From: Motacilla alba alba
Taxonomy: Eukaryota; Chordata; Aves; Passeriformes; Motacillidae
Length of the DNA stretch: 64,000 nucleotides
Assembly: GCF_015832195.1 (NCBI RefSeq)
Contig: NC_052046.1
Span: 45,890,473 to 45,954,472, forward strand
Direction: 5' to 3'
This document shows, in pieces, positions 1 to 12,457 of this stretch (the stretch's first letter is position 1; each line of letters begins with the position of its first letter). Under the pieces are notes generated by a model. That model was not told the origin of the DNA. It saw only the letters and a list, made by a program, of their open reading frames with translations, and ran no database searches. The position numbers and the translations under genes were made by a program.

Positions 1-3000
1 GACTTTTTTTGTCCACTGATGTTTCAGTACTGAAACCGAATGTTTCAGTAACTTGACCTAAACTGTCAAGAAAAGATAACTGTCAAGTTAGCTAATCATT
101 ATGAACCTTCTGTTTCCCTCCTGCTAGGGAAAAAATCCATAGGGAATGCAAATAGAGGACACAGGACTCATTGTAGTTAGGCTGACATTTAGTTCATTTT
201 GGGGCATTTATTTCTTTAGTCAGAAACATCTTGAAAACAAAGTTTTAGATGGTACAAATACTCAGGGGTGTGTATGCTGAAATTCTTTGCACTAGTGTCA
301 TAAACATTCATTTGTTTCATAGATGACCTTTAGTCACATTTCATTACTACTAGATCAGTGGTGTGTAAATGTATTCTAGGGGTAATTATTTATGGTATGA
401 TGTCAAGCAGTTTGGGGTATGGTTGAAGCCTAGTAGGATTAAATTTTGCTGAGACCTGTCAGCATTTTTTATTTCTTTTTAACATGGAGTATTTTATGTT
501 TCTTCCCCTCCTAGAAGTCATGGTGATTTTCTCAGCTAATCAGCCACAGCCTCTGTGGCTCTGTAGAAGACAGGGACCACTTCCCAAGCACTGCACTTTT
601 AACTCCCAGAACAAAATCAGTCCTTCACTGCAACAAATCAGTCATGCAAGAAGCCTTGTGAGCTGTACTAGGAGAGAGCATGGAAAGCCACATATGGTAG
701 AGGGGAATGAGCATAACTATGTTTAATTTCTTCCTAAGTAGGAGATGAATGTGCTGCTTCTTTCAAATTCAGTTTACTGAAAAAAATCAATCTCATGTGT
801 TAATTCTTAATTAGCATACATACATTGTTATGAATGTCTTCTTAGAGATACAAGGCCTCAAAAATACAACTTTAAATCAAAATCCTGGCAAAGCTAATAT
901 TTATGGTGTCCTCTGTAAAAGCTTTGTATCCTTTTCAAGCATATTCCCCTACTGCTTTCTCCTGTTACACTCCTTATAAAGAGGTGTATTTTGCTGTGCT
1001 CCACATGTCTGTTCATGTATTCTAATTGGTCATTTTGGTTCTGGCTGAGACCATGTCTACAGGACAGCACATTCTAGTAGGATCAGCTGTGTAGGACAGC
1101 AGAACAATTGCTGTTGGGGAGTCATGATGTGTATTAGATGTCTTGTGATCTACTCCAGCCTGGCTCACCTGGTTCATTGGCCTCAATGTCTGATAGCAAG
1201 GGAGAGCATCAGTTAGTCTTCCAGTTCAGCTTCATTTAAAGAAAAAAGTGTAATTTTTGTTAGTCTAAAATTAAATCACAGTAAGTGAGAGCTGGTAAAG
1301 TTGCTTCAAAAGCATTCTTGGGATCTAAGCTAAAATAAGCTTGGAATATGCAAGCTGGATACTCCTGCAGAAAAAAATAAAGTAAATCAATTTTTTATCT
1401 GCTTTCACAGTGAACTATTTTGTGGCACTGCATTTAAATACTGTTCCACAGCTTCATGGAGCTCACATCAGTGCGCGCATATAAGAGGGTAGCAGGCTGA
1501 TGGCCTCTGATAAGGAACTCAGTTAAGATAACTTGAGACATGGTTTGGTGGCAGTGCAGTTTAAGTAGTGGTTACTGATTGACTGCTACTGATTATTAGT
1601 GGAGAATCATTTACAGTCATTCACAAGATCCAGCACTTTGTTAATGGCTTGCCAGTGATCTTAACAAGTTAAGGAGTAAAATAAGTTACTCTTAAAAACA
1701 ACAAAAAAAGTTAAATTGTCTTAAAAACTCATAAACAAAAATAAGAAAAATCTAAAGTGTTTGAGTTTGTCTATATTTTCTCTGCATGAAAACTCTATTA
1801 AAATGAATTGTGGGTGTATTGTATAGATACATACATTTGGTTGCTGTTTTTTAAAAGAGGGAGGGGGCAACTGCTGCAAGCATTAAATAATTGTGTTTTA
1901 ATTAAAGCAGTGTATTTTCATACAGCTGTGTAGATCATCTTTCTGTGTCAACATTACAGCATATTACAGTACAGGATGGTGTAAATACAACTTTTTTACA
2001 GCTGGAATATTTTATTTGATCCATTGATTGATTTTGCAAAATTCTTTGGAATTAGAGAATTCACTAGTAGTTTTAGCATAGATCTGATCATTGTATTTAG
2101 CTGTTCCCACAGGATTTTATGTCTTCCTCCTCATCCCAGCTATTCGTAGCATGCAAGAAGGTACTGAAACCTACTGAAATCTCCTTTTGTAATCAGAGAA
2201 AAGGAGCAGGACAGGACCAAATGTGTTTTGTACTTACTGGCTAAACCCTATGATGTATTCTTATAAGTGTGGGCTCTGATTCATAAAGATTTCATCTGTA
2301 GCTATTGAAATAGTAGCTAGCCCACTCAAGGCATGTACCTTCATGCCTTGAGTCTGTGTGGTCTTACAATCTCATAGCCAATTAGAAAAAGAGATCATTA
2401 AAAACAAGACTGAGTGAACTTTAAGGTAATGGGAAGGTTTCACTTGAGCTCAAGTAAGTTTTTAGCTGTTAAACTCTACTTCGTGCAACATACCTTAAAG
2501 TAAGATATTGGAACTGTGTTTTGTGGCTTTTTTTTTTCCCAAATGCAGGCATTTTTCAGAGTATGGGCATATGGTGACTACACACTGTATGAATTGCTCT
2601 GTGCAAGCTCCTGGCTCTGGCCTGAAAAATGAGGATAGGGTTTTCTTGTTTTTATCCTTTAAATTCAATGCTTAGCTGAAAGCAGGCAACCAAAGCAGCT
2701 TTAATTATGGAAATTCTTTACTGCCTCTTTTTTTTTTTTTTTTTACTTGCATGTTATTAGATTACTGAAAAATGAAGCTGTGACTCTGAAAATTGGGAAG
2801 CAGAGGTTAGGCAATTCTTGCCTTTGCATGGTATAGGAATCAGAAGAGTCCCTGAGCTGGCATTTTGCTTTAGTATTGCACTGCACCCCTTAAGCTCACA
2901 GTCAACAATCATGCAGAATGGAAGTGATCTTGAGTGTATGGGTTCAGAGTTCAGTAAAGATATGTCTGTGACTAACCCTGATCAAACTCAAGGCACTGTT

Positions 3001-3482
3001 CTGGATGTTGCCATGAAGTAAATTGCAAACAGTGACATCAGGGCATGCAAGTAAAAAATTCCTAAGTTAGTGGCTTCATAGACTATTCTAACACACTTTG
3101 ATCCTTTATTCTTATTTTGAATGACTCAAATTTGATCTGTCCCACCATGATTTAAATACAAATATAGGCAGAAGTTACTGTATGAAACATTGCAAATGCT
3201 GGTTAATAAATGTGGAATTTATTAAGGTTATTTACTAATGTTTTGTTGGCCTAAATGCTGGGAGTGGTATCTGTGCTTGTCTGGTACACATCCTCCAAGT
3301 AAAAAGGACAGTAATACTAGTGTTTTGGTTAACCTCAGAATTTGGTCTCTGTTTTTTGACTGTTAAAATACCTTACAGTGTATGCATTATCCTTCCTATG
3401 GATGGTTAACTTCTGCCTTTATGACACATGTTTGTTCTGCCTTTTCAGTGAATCTCAGATGTTTTCTTTACCTTCCTTTCAG
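1..3482 (+). other. CDC42SE2: CDC42SE2 intron, 3' part, upstream of the first coding exon in the window
   Basis: This AT-rich stretch precedes a coding exon of CDC42SE2 and ends in a pyrimidine-rich acceptor with AG at 3481-3482. The family's N-terminal exon, which carries the short Cys-rich start (CFNCC motif), was looked for here and not found, so it lies upstream of the window. The short open frames present, including one at 484-726, show no coding character. A 17-nt T run sits at about 2728-2744. Nothing else is recognised. Confidence 0.8.
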
Positions 3483-3584
3483 AAAAGACGACGGCGGATT
3501 GATCGAAGCATGATTGGGGAGCCGACAAACTTTGTTCACACAGCTCATGTAGGATCTGGAGACCTATTCAGTGGAATGAATTCA
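3483..3584 (+). CDS. CDC42SE2: CDC42SE2 middle coding exon with CRIB motif (partial gene)
   Basis: This 102-nt exon encodes 34 residues, opening with [14 protein letters not shown] and closing with [10 protein letters not shown]. It matches residues 19-52 of the 84-residue vertebrate CDC42 small effector 2 (SPEC2). The segment [14 protein letters not shown] is the CRIB motif that binds GTP-loaded CDC42, and the basic KRRRR run before it probably helps membrane contact. The family acts at the plasma membrane downstream of CDC42 in actin remodelling, for example at the T-cell synapse and phagocytic cup. The exon is bounded by a polypyrimidine tract plus AG (3481-3482) and a GTAAGC donor at 3585, both phase 0. 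No frameshift or stop is present. An open frame extends upstream to 3378, but that part is intron. The gene's N-terminal 18 residues are outside the window. Confidence 0.97.
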
Positions 3585-5033
3585 GTAAGCATGAGTGGAT
3601 GAACATCATTTCATATTAGATAGAATACAGAAACACTATATTTGTATGTTGTAGCTGAAGCAATGATTCTTTCAGCTATAAGAAAGCATCTATAGGAAAC
3701 TGAAGAATGACCTGATAGCATTTTAATTCCAAGTCCTAAACACTTGCATTCAAGAATACAGATTATAATTTTTTAATTCTGTATTTATTGATAATACGTT
3801 TTAGATGCTGTATAAATTATATAGAATGCTTTTTAAACTAAAAATTCACTCTGGCTATATGTATGAAACAAAACAGATGTATACTTGAAAATATACTCAG
3901 GTATTATGTAGAAAAATCCAAGTGTCTTATAGTTGACTAGATTTCTTACGTTAAATGCCTCAAGCTGTTTTAAATGTAGTTTATGTAGAACTCTAACTTA
4001 CCTCAGTTTATGGTGTACACAAATTTATGTTTGGGTGTTCTTGCTGAGCTTTTTCCATATTCTGTAGCCCTGTTTGCAATGTGAATTATTTCCAGAGCAA
4101 GCAGTGTCACAGGTAAGATTTTCTAGCTTCCTGTAGAAGATGGCCACAATAAATATTTTTAGTTTTCTGACAGCGAAAAAACAGAAGCTAAGATAAATAA
4201 TGAAAATGAGCTTATGAAAAGAGGTGTATCTTTTAGAGCTTCAAATTTCTGTGAAATATCAGTCTGTTTCTAAGGTTAATAATATAAAATATAAAAAATG
4301 TTTGTATGTAGATGAAAAATACTTCTTGACTTAATTAATAGTCTTTAAATGAAAACATATTTGGAGATGACAAAGAGTTGTTGACAAAGAGGAAAAATCT
4401 CTATTGGAGATATCAGAATAAAAAGCAGAGTTTAAAAGCCTAAATGTAAGCAAGGGAGGTAGTTTGTAGCTTCAGCTCGTTTAAGTTGGTATTATTGAGA
4501 TCAGACAAAAATTTTTTCTAACTCAGCATGTAATGAGGAAGGGCAAAGCTAGAAAATTCAACATCAAAAAATGCAAGACTTTTTTTCAAAAACAAAATAG
4601 TGGGCTGGAAATGATTTTTAGTAAAACCTCTGTAAGCAAGGTAAATGGCCAAATACAGATTCCACTTGATGAAATTTAATTAAAGCTGATTCCTTATTTA
4701 ATGTGATATATTGCATTAATATTTAAAGCCATTATAAATTGAAATAATAGACTGAAAATAATGTGACCAGCATGTTTGATTACTTTTTTAAAGTGTGGCT
4801 TTTGCTTTTTCAGTAATTGTTGTTTCTCCTGAGGGAACCTTCCTCATTCTCACAGCTGAGCTGCCTCATTTGAGATTTGTGTAGGTGGCCTGAAGCTTTA
4901 TTTTTTCACTTTCTGCCTGTTTGCTCTCATCCTTTTCTTGCATAATACCCAATTTATCTCCAGGTAGTAGGTAATCATTATTGTCTCTCTACATAAACTT
5001 CCTGGTTTTGAATGCTTCTAAGTAGCTCTTTCT

Positions 5034-5035
<2 letters not shown>

Positions 5036-5096
<61 letters not shown>
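5036..5096. repeat. Poly-T homopolymer of 61 nt
   Basis: An uninterrupted run of 61 T residues lies within the CDC42SE2 intron. On the minus strand it is a poly(A) tract following purine-rich, mRNA-like sequence. It may be a retroposed poly(A) tail or a simple homopolymer. Its exact length is prone to sequencing and assembly error. Confidence 0.95.
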
Positions 5097-5102
<6 letters not shown>

Positions 5103-5703
5103 GGATAATGTGCTGCATCAATGACCAGCATGTTTTTTGTGATCCTTGATGGAAAGTATCTGTATGTGAAAAATAATCATTCCCACTCCCCCTGCTTCAG
5201 AAACTCAAATCTCTGTTTTCTCACTCTGCATATTTTCTGCCTCTTCTATGGTGGTCTCCACATTCATTCTTCACAGTGTAAATTCCAAGATTACAGCATT
5301 AGCCTTCACATGTTCTTCTGCTGCATAATTTCCTTTATAGCATGGACATTATATTCTTTCAGGACCCTCTTTGTGCGTTCTTTTTTAAAATAACTTAGGT
5401 GAATACCTGCAATTTAATTAATGATTTTCCATTTATATTTGGTTCTTTATTCACTTTCTGTCTGCCCTGTGCCTTTTCTCATCAGCATTATTCTTTGTTA
5501 TACATCTTTACAATTCTGACTGAATAGTTTTCTGACTATCCAGAATATTTCTGAAATATTTTGCTTTTTTGTTTTCCTTCTCTGCAGAGTGCCTTGCTTC
5601 TTTGTCAGAGGTATACTTAAACAGCAGGAGCCCTCTGTGCACTGTTTCTTGTTCATTTCCATCCCTTTTTCCCCTATTTTGCTTTCACAGTCCATGATGA
5701 AAT
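5097..5703 (-). pseudogene. Possible minus-strand processed retrocopy with poly(A) tail (tentative)
   Basis: Read on the minus strand this stretch is purine-rich, like coding mRNA for a charged protein, and it ends in a 61-nt A tract. A 10-nt direct repeat (CTCTTTCTTC on the + strand) flanks the unit at 5026-5035 and 5704-5713, as a target-site duplication would. All frames are broken by stops and I cannot name a parent gene. There is no clear AATAAA before the tail, and the direct repeat is low in complexity, so chance is a real alternative. Avian CR1 elements rarely mobilise polyadenylated mRNAs, which also argues for caution. Confidence 0.25.
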
Positions 5704-6312
5704 CTCTTTCTTCTAATGCTTCATATTTTTCAGTTCAGTCTTTGATTTCATGTATTTCATGTACTTTTCCATTGTTTTCTTTCTCAAGATCTGTCTGTGC
5801 TGTTTCCTAATTCTGAAAGGGAGGGCAAAAAAAAAGGAAATAAGGAAATTTAATGAGATGCATAAGCAACACAACAGTTTGCATGACCCTTAATGGGTAC
5901 AATCCTCTTTCCTTTCCAAAATCTTTAAAATCCTTAATTTCATCTAAATTAGACATAAGAGAGAAGAACCTTGCTGTTGCATATCATCAGAGAAAGGCAA
6001 TGGCATCTTTGGGAAAGAAAAAAACCAAAAATTACATCTCACTGTGCTTGTTCTTGTTGCTCAGCTTCAAAAGGAGGGTGGTTCAGAAAGAACCTTAAAA
6101 GCCACCTTAAAAGCCTACAAATGTTAGACCTTTTTTGCTTAGCAATTTTAACATTGTATGTCTCCTGCAAAAGTTTTCATATGCAAAATAGCTACTGAAC
6201 TGTTAATGCAGACTAGTTCCATTTGCTGCATTCTCTTTTTTAAAGGCAGAAGTCTCTGCATTTAAGACTGATACTTCCTTACCCAGTTACTCGTGTGTGA
6301 CTCATGAACTGG

Positions 6313-6350
6313 AGAAATTAGACTCACTTTTAGAAATTAGACTCACTCTT
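6313..6350. repeat. 19-bp tandem duplication
   Basis: Two adjacent 19-nt copies starting AGAAATTAGACTCACT differ at one position near their 3' end. The repeat is intronic and no function is implied. Confidence 0.85.
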
Positions 6351-8103
6351 GAAAACCTACACTTTAGCCTTGCAATTTTTGTTGATTTGCTGCTCTCCAA
6401 AATTTTAAAGTCTAGTAAAAAAGTTTTTAGGTGGAAAGGTGATGTGGCCTGGAGATTTTTATAGGTTTTTTTATGCTGAAGTCAGAGTTCATTCAGATAA
6501 AATTACCAGCATCCTACAGTCACTCTTGTGAATACATTTATGTGTAGATTAATTATTTTCTGAGGAAAAAACTTGAATTCAGACTTTCCATGGGCAGGAA
6601 AAGATGCTTAGGGAAGAAGATGAGCGGCTTTGTAAAATGTGAAAGTTCTTAAATATGTCCCTATGCACTTCAGCACACTCTTTTACTGAGTTTGTAGTCT
6701 TTCATGTCAGATCCACTAGAAAATTGGCCCTGAATACATTTCCCTGAAGAAAAATAAGATGGTAGTATTGCTTGCTGCAGCTGTATCACTTATTTCAGCA
6801 AAAGGCTGAAGCATAAAATGGTTTTACATTGTGCTGCTTAAATACATAAAAACACAATCCTTTGCATAGCATTGTAATATGCCGTTGAAGATACAGATAA
6901 AAAAACAAGCTCTTTTGTCACATAGGTTTGAAAAACTGCGTGGAAGAATGAGTTTGCTGGTGCATTCTGTTCATGTGCATGTGTTTTACTTGCTGTGGAA
7001 AGGAAAATATATTTATTTTGTCTTTTTAGACAGGGAATATCAGGCAAGCTGCTTGGAAATATTTCTCCTGTGCTATTTTAATACAGCATAGTGATGTTCC
7101 AGTGGTGTTTTTAGGTCTCTGTGAAGGAGGAGCATAGATGAAATAATTGCAAGTGGTGCCCTGCAGGCATAGCCTTGAATGAATGTTACTTTCCACTCTT
7201 TGTGTAGTTGTTATGTATGCTCTGGGATGCAGAGAAAAAAGGGCCAAACCTTTAAGATTCAAGTTGTCTTCCTGCAGGCACTTGGACACGATTATTTTGA
7301 CTCATGCAACACAAGCAGGAAAGAACTATGGGTTTCCATTTCTGTTTGGTGATAGAGGCAGTGAAAGTCATAGCAGGATGTGCATGTCTTGAAAAATGAG
7401 GCATGAAACAGGGGGCATGAAGATTTATGTGCATCAGGCTAAAAATACCTTCAAATAAGCTATGTTCAGGAAAGTGCAGATTGACTGGTTTAAAAAATAA
7501 ATGCCCTTCATTTAAAGGAACAGTATTGGTTAAGGGAAGCATTGTATGTTGTCATGTAAATAGATAAATCAAAAATGTTCCACAAACCAAAATGTCCTTT
7601 TTGATTTAGAAAATTCTAGTTTAGCCCTGTTTTAATGATCGGAATTAGCCATACAAATATTTGCAACTTGGATATTATACTTTTAATATTATGTTAATTT
7701 AGTGATAAACTTAGGGGTCATCATACTTGCCAGAGAACATTTTCCATATAACAAGATAAATTTTAGTTTGTCAGGTGGAGTCAATACCAGTAAAAGATTT
7801 GATTTTTTTTATTTTTCTATTAATCAAGTGAATCAGTGAAACCATAAATCAGCCAGCTTTCTTTAGGAGAGAGGAAAAACTTTTGCCTCAGCACCACTTC
7901 TTCGATCTTTTCTGCTGAGCTATGTGCTGAAGTTAAAATTTCAGCAAGACTTGGATGCATGTATCCTTGTGCAAAGTAATAAAGCTTTACTGGTAACAAA
8001 GTAGAACTTGGAAACTAAACCTAGAGAAAAAATAAAATTAAAAACAAGATGATGCTACAACTCATTGTTCTTCCTCTACCCCTCTTTTCCTTTCTATCCC
8101 TAG

Positions 8104-8202
8104 GTCAGCTCAATTCAGAATCAGATGCAATCCAAAGGAGGCTATGGAGGTGGCATATCTGCAAATGTTCAAATGCAGCTCGTAGATACAAAGGCAGGAT
8201 AA
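8104..8202 (+). CDS. CDC42SE2: CDC42SE2 terminal coding exon with stop codon
   Basis: This exon encodes the 32 C-terminal residues, starting VSSIQNQMQSKGGYGGG and ending VQMQLVDTKAG, followed by TAA at 8200-8202. It joins the 3483-3584 exon in phase 0. Together they give residues 19-84 of the 84-residue family protein without gap or insertion. Compared with the human protein as I recall it, the only visible change is IS for MP after the GYGGG run. The role of this tail is not established; the CDC42-binding part is in the previous exon. The reading frame is intact, so this is a functional gene rather than a retrocopy. Confidence 0.97.
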   Translation, partial: VSSIQNQMQSKGGYGGGISANVQMQLVDTKAG

Positions 8203-8221
8203 CCTTGGGGATAACTTTCCT

Positions 8222-8643
8222 GTAAGTATTTCATTCTACTTCTTAGGCACTGTTAAAGCAGTATGAAAAACAATCCTACTGCTTCATAATTATCTCCCTG
8301 TAAAAACCTGTGTCTTTATGATGACCAATTTTTAAATCAATTTCTGAGTAAAAAATTAGGTATCTTATAAGAATGTTACTTTTTCACAGAATGGAGTGCA
8401 GATTGTTCTGACTGTGTCAGTCTGACCTTAAGTATGTTTTAAGTAAAGGTGATGTAGGCCAATCTTTGGAGGTGAAGTTAGTTGTAAAACAAGTCTCATA
8501 AGAAGTTTGTGGTGTGATTACAGTACCACTTTTGCAGTGGTTCCATAAGATGTATGGTGTTAAGTCAATATATAGCAGTATTGCAGTTGGAAAATGGTCA
8601 GAATGCTCAGAACTTGGTTTAATGCATGTTTTCTGTCTTTTAG
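8222..8643 (+). other. CDC42SE2: Predicted intron inside the 3' UTR of CDC42SE2
   Basis: A near-perfect donor (T followed by GTAAGTATT) starts at 8222, 19 nt after the stop codon. A strong acceptor with a T-rich tract and TTTTAG ends at 8643. Removal would join the stop-codon exon to the long 3' UTR. Because the junction is less than 50 nt downstream of the stop, it should not trigger nonsense-mediated decay. This rests only on splice-site quality. Confidence 0.55.
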
Positions 8644-10498
8644 GTTTATGTGAGTTCCTGTATCTTCTTTCCTGTGTCCTCTCTTTTGCCTTGGTGACTG
8701 CTTTCTGTGCTCATGACAAGAGAAGTGATGGCTCATTGTTCACCCTTCGTGATTAGTCCAGTGAAAAGTTGCTGTTCTGCTCTGATGATGCCACTTATCA
8801 GATTGGTCTGACTGTGCCTTTCAGTGGCATGCACGCATTGGCCTCTACCAGTATCATGGATGTAGAGCTGTTTAGGATTGTTTGTCACTTTTTAGTTGTT
8901 CTAAGGCACATTACAGCTCCAATCTTAGCTTTCCTCATTCCTCAGAAATACTAATGCACAACATTCTGTTGCTTTTTAGTCTTTTAATATTTTCTCCATT
9001 CAAATAGTTTAGAACTGAATGAGTTTCCACTAGTGTCTTCAATTACCTAATGTTCACTGAATTTTTGAAAGGTCTGAGACCTGCAAGCACAAATAATTAT
9101 TTCGTACAAAATCAACAGAGTAGATGACCGCATGCTTTGTGATGTTACTTTTTATGGTGGCCTTCTTGGTGCTAAAAGAAAAAAAAAAATTACTTACTGC
9201 AGATGTGAAAAATTTTGCTGTGGCACCAAGTCATGCCTGTTTCTGAAAAAGGACTTGTAATTTAGCTGCTTCAGTCATGTCTTTATTTTAGTTTTTATCC
9301 CATTGGTCTTGAAATAATAAAGAGAGAGCTTGCTTTCATGAGGCATTTGTTGTAAATGTTCGGTATATTTATTTTGAAAGAGCTGACGTTGAGACTGTAA
9401 ACCAGTGTAGTACTATATCTAAGTGTTGTGGAATGGCTTTAGTCTATTTACACAGAAGAGCAACATGTTTGGCTGCTTCTTTTTCTTTCTACAATTTTCC
9501 TTAATTTCAACCTGTATAGTCATTTCCAGTAGCAGCATGTCAGACTACCTGCAATATTGGCTGAAAAGTTTAGTAGACCTTTCTAAGTATTTGGCAGTTT
9601 CTGTGTACTAAATATTTAGGGCCGTGGAAGTTGCCAAGAGCGACATACTAATCTGGCAGAACAGGTGCCAATGAAAACAACATACAGGGTGACTTTTTAC
9701 TGTCAGTAAAATGCCTTTTGCTCAGGTTCCAAAGCATGTTTCTTTCACATGTTGTGAAACTGCATTTTAATATTGCACTGTTTTCAGATTATCTCTGTAA
9801 ATGGTCCCTTTTTTTGCTTCTTGCTGGTGGTTTTAAAGAAGTCAATTATTTGAGACCTGGTTACATTAGATTTTTATGAGGGAAAAAGACTCAAACCATC
9901 TAAACAAATACGGCATAACTGATCCTAATCAAATCCATTTCTATATGCAAATACACATGTAGACTACTGTCATAAATAATTCTTTACTCTCTTTCTATCC
10001 TTTCCCTGATTTCACATTGCAACAGCTCTTTGGTTTATTTAAGTATCTATGAACCTACCTAAGCTTCTCTCTCTGTTTGTAAACAACACATAAAATAAAC
10101 AGCTGTGGAGGTAGTTTGCCTTCCTAGGTTGTATTTCAGTGGTAGTTGTCACTTACCTGGTTGAATAGTTCAAAGTAGGTTGGATAGTGTTCACCGATAA
10201 AGATTCTGATTCCTGATGAGATGTTCAATTGTCTGGATGGATAAGTACATGGCAGTGCAGTGATACATATATTTTTTTTAGGGGTTAGCATTTCCAATGC
10301 CATTTTAACAATGACTCTTAAATATACTACAAAACTATTATAAAATTATTTGATCTTTGTTATTGGTAATAGCAGCTTAAATTTGCTTGCCAAACCTATC
10401 TTGCACTTGCCAAAATGTTTTCAGCTCAATAGCCAGGAAAAAAAATTGACATATTTTTATAACAGACATACTTTTTTTGTACATTGTGTTCATTCTTG

Positions 10499-10563
10499 AA
10501 TAAAGTCAGTTCAGTGTTGGCTTGTAGATATTAAAAGGAAAGTATTGACTTTGATTCAATAAA
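10499..10563 (+). terminator. CDC42SE2: Poly(A) signals at the CDC42SE2 3' end
   Basis: Two AATAAA hexamers occur at 10499-10504 and 10558-10563. The second is followed by a T-rich and then a GT-containing stretch (TTTTCTTTCAGTTGGTGG), as expected downstream of a cleavage site. An earlier AATAAA near 10094 could give a shorter message. Confidence 0.6.
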
Positions 10564-11636
10564 TGTTTTCTTTCAGTTGGTGGCCTACCCTTTTTCCTTT
10601 CCATAAATTATATTTGCATTAGAAAAACACTTTAATCTTACAGACATATTTGTGGTGAAAAGAGTAACCTATTAGTATCAATAAATAAATTGCAGGCTTG
10701 AGTTTTTTTGTGGCACTTGACCCTTTTGTTGCCAAATGGAATAACCCATAATTTTATCAGTATTATTGTTGCATTGATTTAACATGTATGCCAGAGTCTT
10801 CTGCAAGGAAGGGAGAGTGTCCTAAATATACTTTTGAAATCTTTCCTTTTGACTGCAACTCATATGTGTGTTACTTTCCTGATTGTGCTGCAGATTACTA
10901 TGGTGGTCAGTAAAAGACTTGTCACCATAATATGCTCTTCTGCATTAAAAGTACCTGCAAGGCACAGTATTGCCTACTCTCTGTTGGGGTCAATTAATTT
11001 TTATATTTGACACTCTCAAAGTTTATTCATTAAGCACTAACTTAATGCTTTAAATTTCATGCTAAATTCTTCTAAAGACTGATAATGAATTCATTAGCTC
11101 ATGCCAAGTCCATTAAATTGCTAGTTGAGGGTAAAAAAGGCAGGTAGAAGGAAATAAGGTTCTAAAGTAAAATAAAGATTGAGATAAATCCATGCTATAC
11201 CAATCAGCTAAAGGGTTCTTATTTTTTTTTAATGCTGAGGTTATAGAAACTTAAAACTGTCTACAAAGGTATGTTTTGAAGACCAAATGTTCCACTCTGT
11301 GTGCATATTCAGTGACTGACATTAAAAATTCTGCCAGTAATTACTAGGATTACTTCAAAGGCACACCCGTGAAACTGATTGGGACTGGTCCCATCTGCTT
11401 ACCTTTACAGTCCATCCTAGCTCTGACACTGATTCAGCAGCTAACTCGTGGATACTAACCTCTAGGAAAGGTTGTATAACCACACTGGTTAGTTTCAACC
11501 TGGATCAGTTTCCTAATGCTTATTCAGAGTAAGCATGGGAGCATGGGAGTGAATGTCATGGGATCAGAGATAATCTGTTACAGGGAACATTGATAATTTG
11601 GCCATAGAAAGACATTAAATTGGTGGTTGGAGTTAA

Positions 11637-11800
11637 ACCACCCAAAACAACAAACACAAAAAACAACAGCAAACCAACAAGAAACAAAAAAAACCAAAAA
11701 AAACCACAAAAAAAAAACCAACACAAACAACCCAAACAAAACCACTAACAAACAAAAAAAAAAACCAAACAAAGCCAAAAGGAAAACCCACCCAAAACAG
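11637..11800. repeat. A/C-rich low-complexity tract (CAAA-type)
   Basis: About 160 nt consist almost only of A and C on the + strand, with irregular CAAA, CCAAA and ACAAA units. The open frames read from it on either strand are artefacts of the base composition. Confidence 0.9.
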
Positions 11801-12457
11801 AACATTCAGGCTTTGCAGTGGTGAATACATCTACTGGAAAGAGTAATTCCATTTTTTTGAGCTCTTTTTCCATGTACTCAATGGCTTTGTCCAGAGTATT
11901 CTGATTGGTTTGGAGGCACAAAGCATGTTGAACATGTTGCTAAAAGAACAACCACATCATTACCAAGAGTCAGCCATCCTCATACAGAAAGATTCATTTC
12001 TGCTATCAGTGGTAATTCCATCTATCAGCACTGCACAAGAAATCAATTTCTACCTTCCCACAAGAGAAATTATAATTTCAGTTTTCAAGCAAGTTTTCTT
12101 TTAAACCTGGAAAACTCAAAGTGCTGGTTGAGTTGGCAATAAATTAAATACCAAACTTGCTTCCTTCAGTATGATGCAGAATGGCCCATTTATGAATAAC
12201 TAAGTTGTCATGCAAAAGCTGCATTCATTTGTAGCTGTTTAAGCATTTGAGCTTATAGCATTCATTGTCTATAGACAAGTTCCTGGTTTTTTAGGGGTGT
12301 TTTTCAAGAAATTTGGTAGTGTGTTTTTATATACGAGATAGTAACAGAGCCTATCAGCAGAAAATAACAGTAGGGTGTTAAGTTTGGTTATCAATTCTTT
12401 CAAGTGGAGTTAACATCACTAAGCAGTAAGAAAACTTTATATATTGATGTCAGCATT

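Larger units (their letters stand above)
3585..8103 (+). other. CDC42SE2: CDC42SE2 intron between the last two coding exons
   Basis: This 4.5 kb intron runs from the GTAAGC donor at 3585 to a CCCTAG acceptor ending at 8103. It is AT-rich and contains a 61-nt pure T run at 5036-5096, a pyrimidine-rich block from about 5097 to 5810, and a 19-bp tandem duplication at 6313-6350. No coding exon is supported inside it. The several 60-95 residue open frames in it match no family I know. Confidence 0.85.
8203..10583 (+). other. CDC42SE2: CDC42SE2 3' untranslated region (with a likely internal intron)
   Basis: About 2.4 kb of non-coding sequence follows the TAA and ends just after an AATAAA at 10558-10563. 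Its length fits the long 3' UTR known for this gene in mammals. It probably contains a spliced intron at 8222-8643. It includes AT-rich tracts and ATTTA-like motifs, which can affect message stability. The end is inferred from the poly(A) signal; the exact cleavage site cannot be seen. Confidence 0.65.

Noticed and set aside
484..726. 80-residue + strand open frame containing ANQPQP, resembling the AEQPQP at the end of the CDC42SE2 N-terminal exon
   Set aside because: Only five residues match; the Cys-rich start is absent and no donor follows the motif, so it is coincidence.
11578..11830. Phe/Val- or Lys/Asn/Thr-rich frames on both strands
   Set aside because: They are translations of an A/C-rich low-complexity tract.
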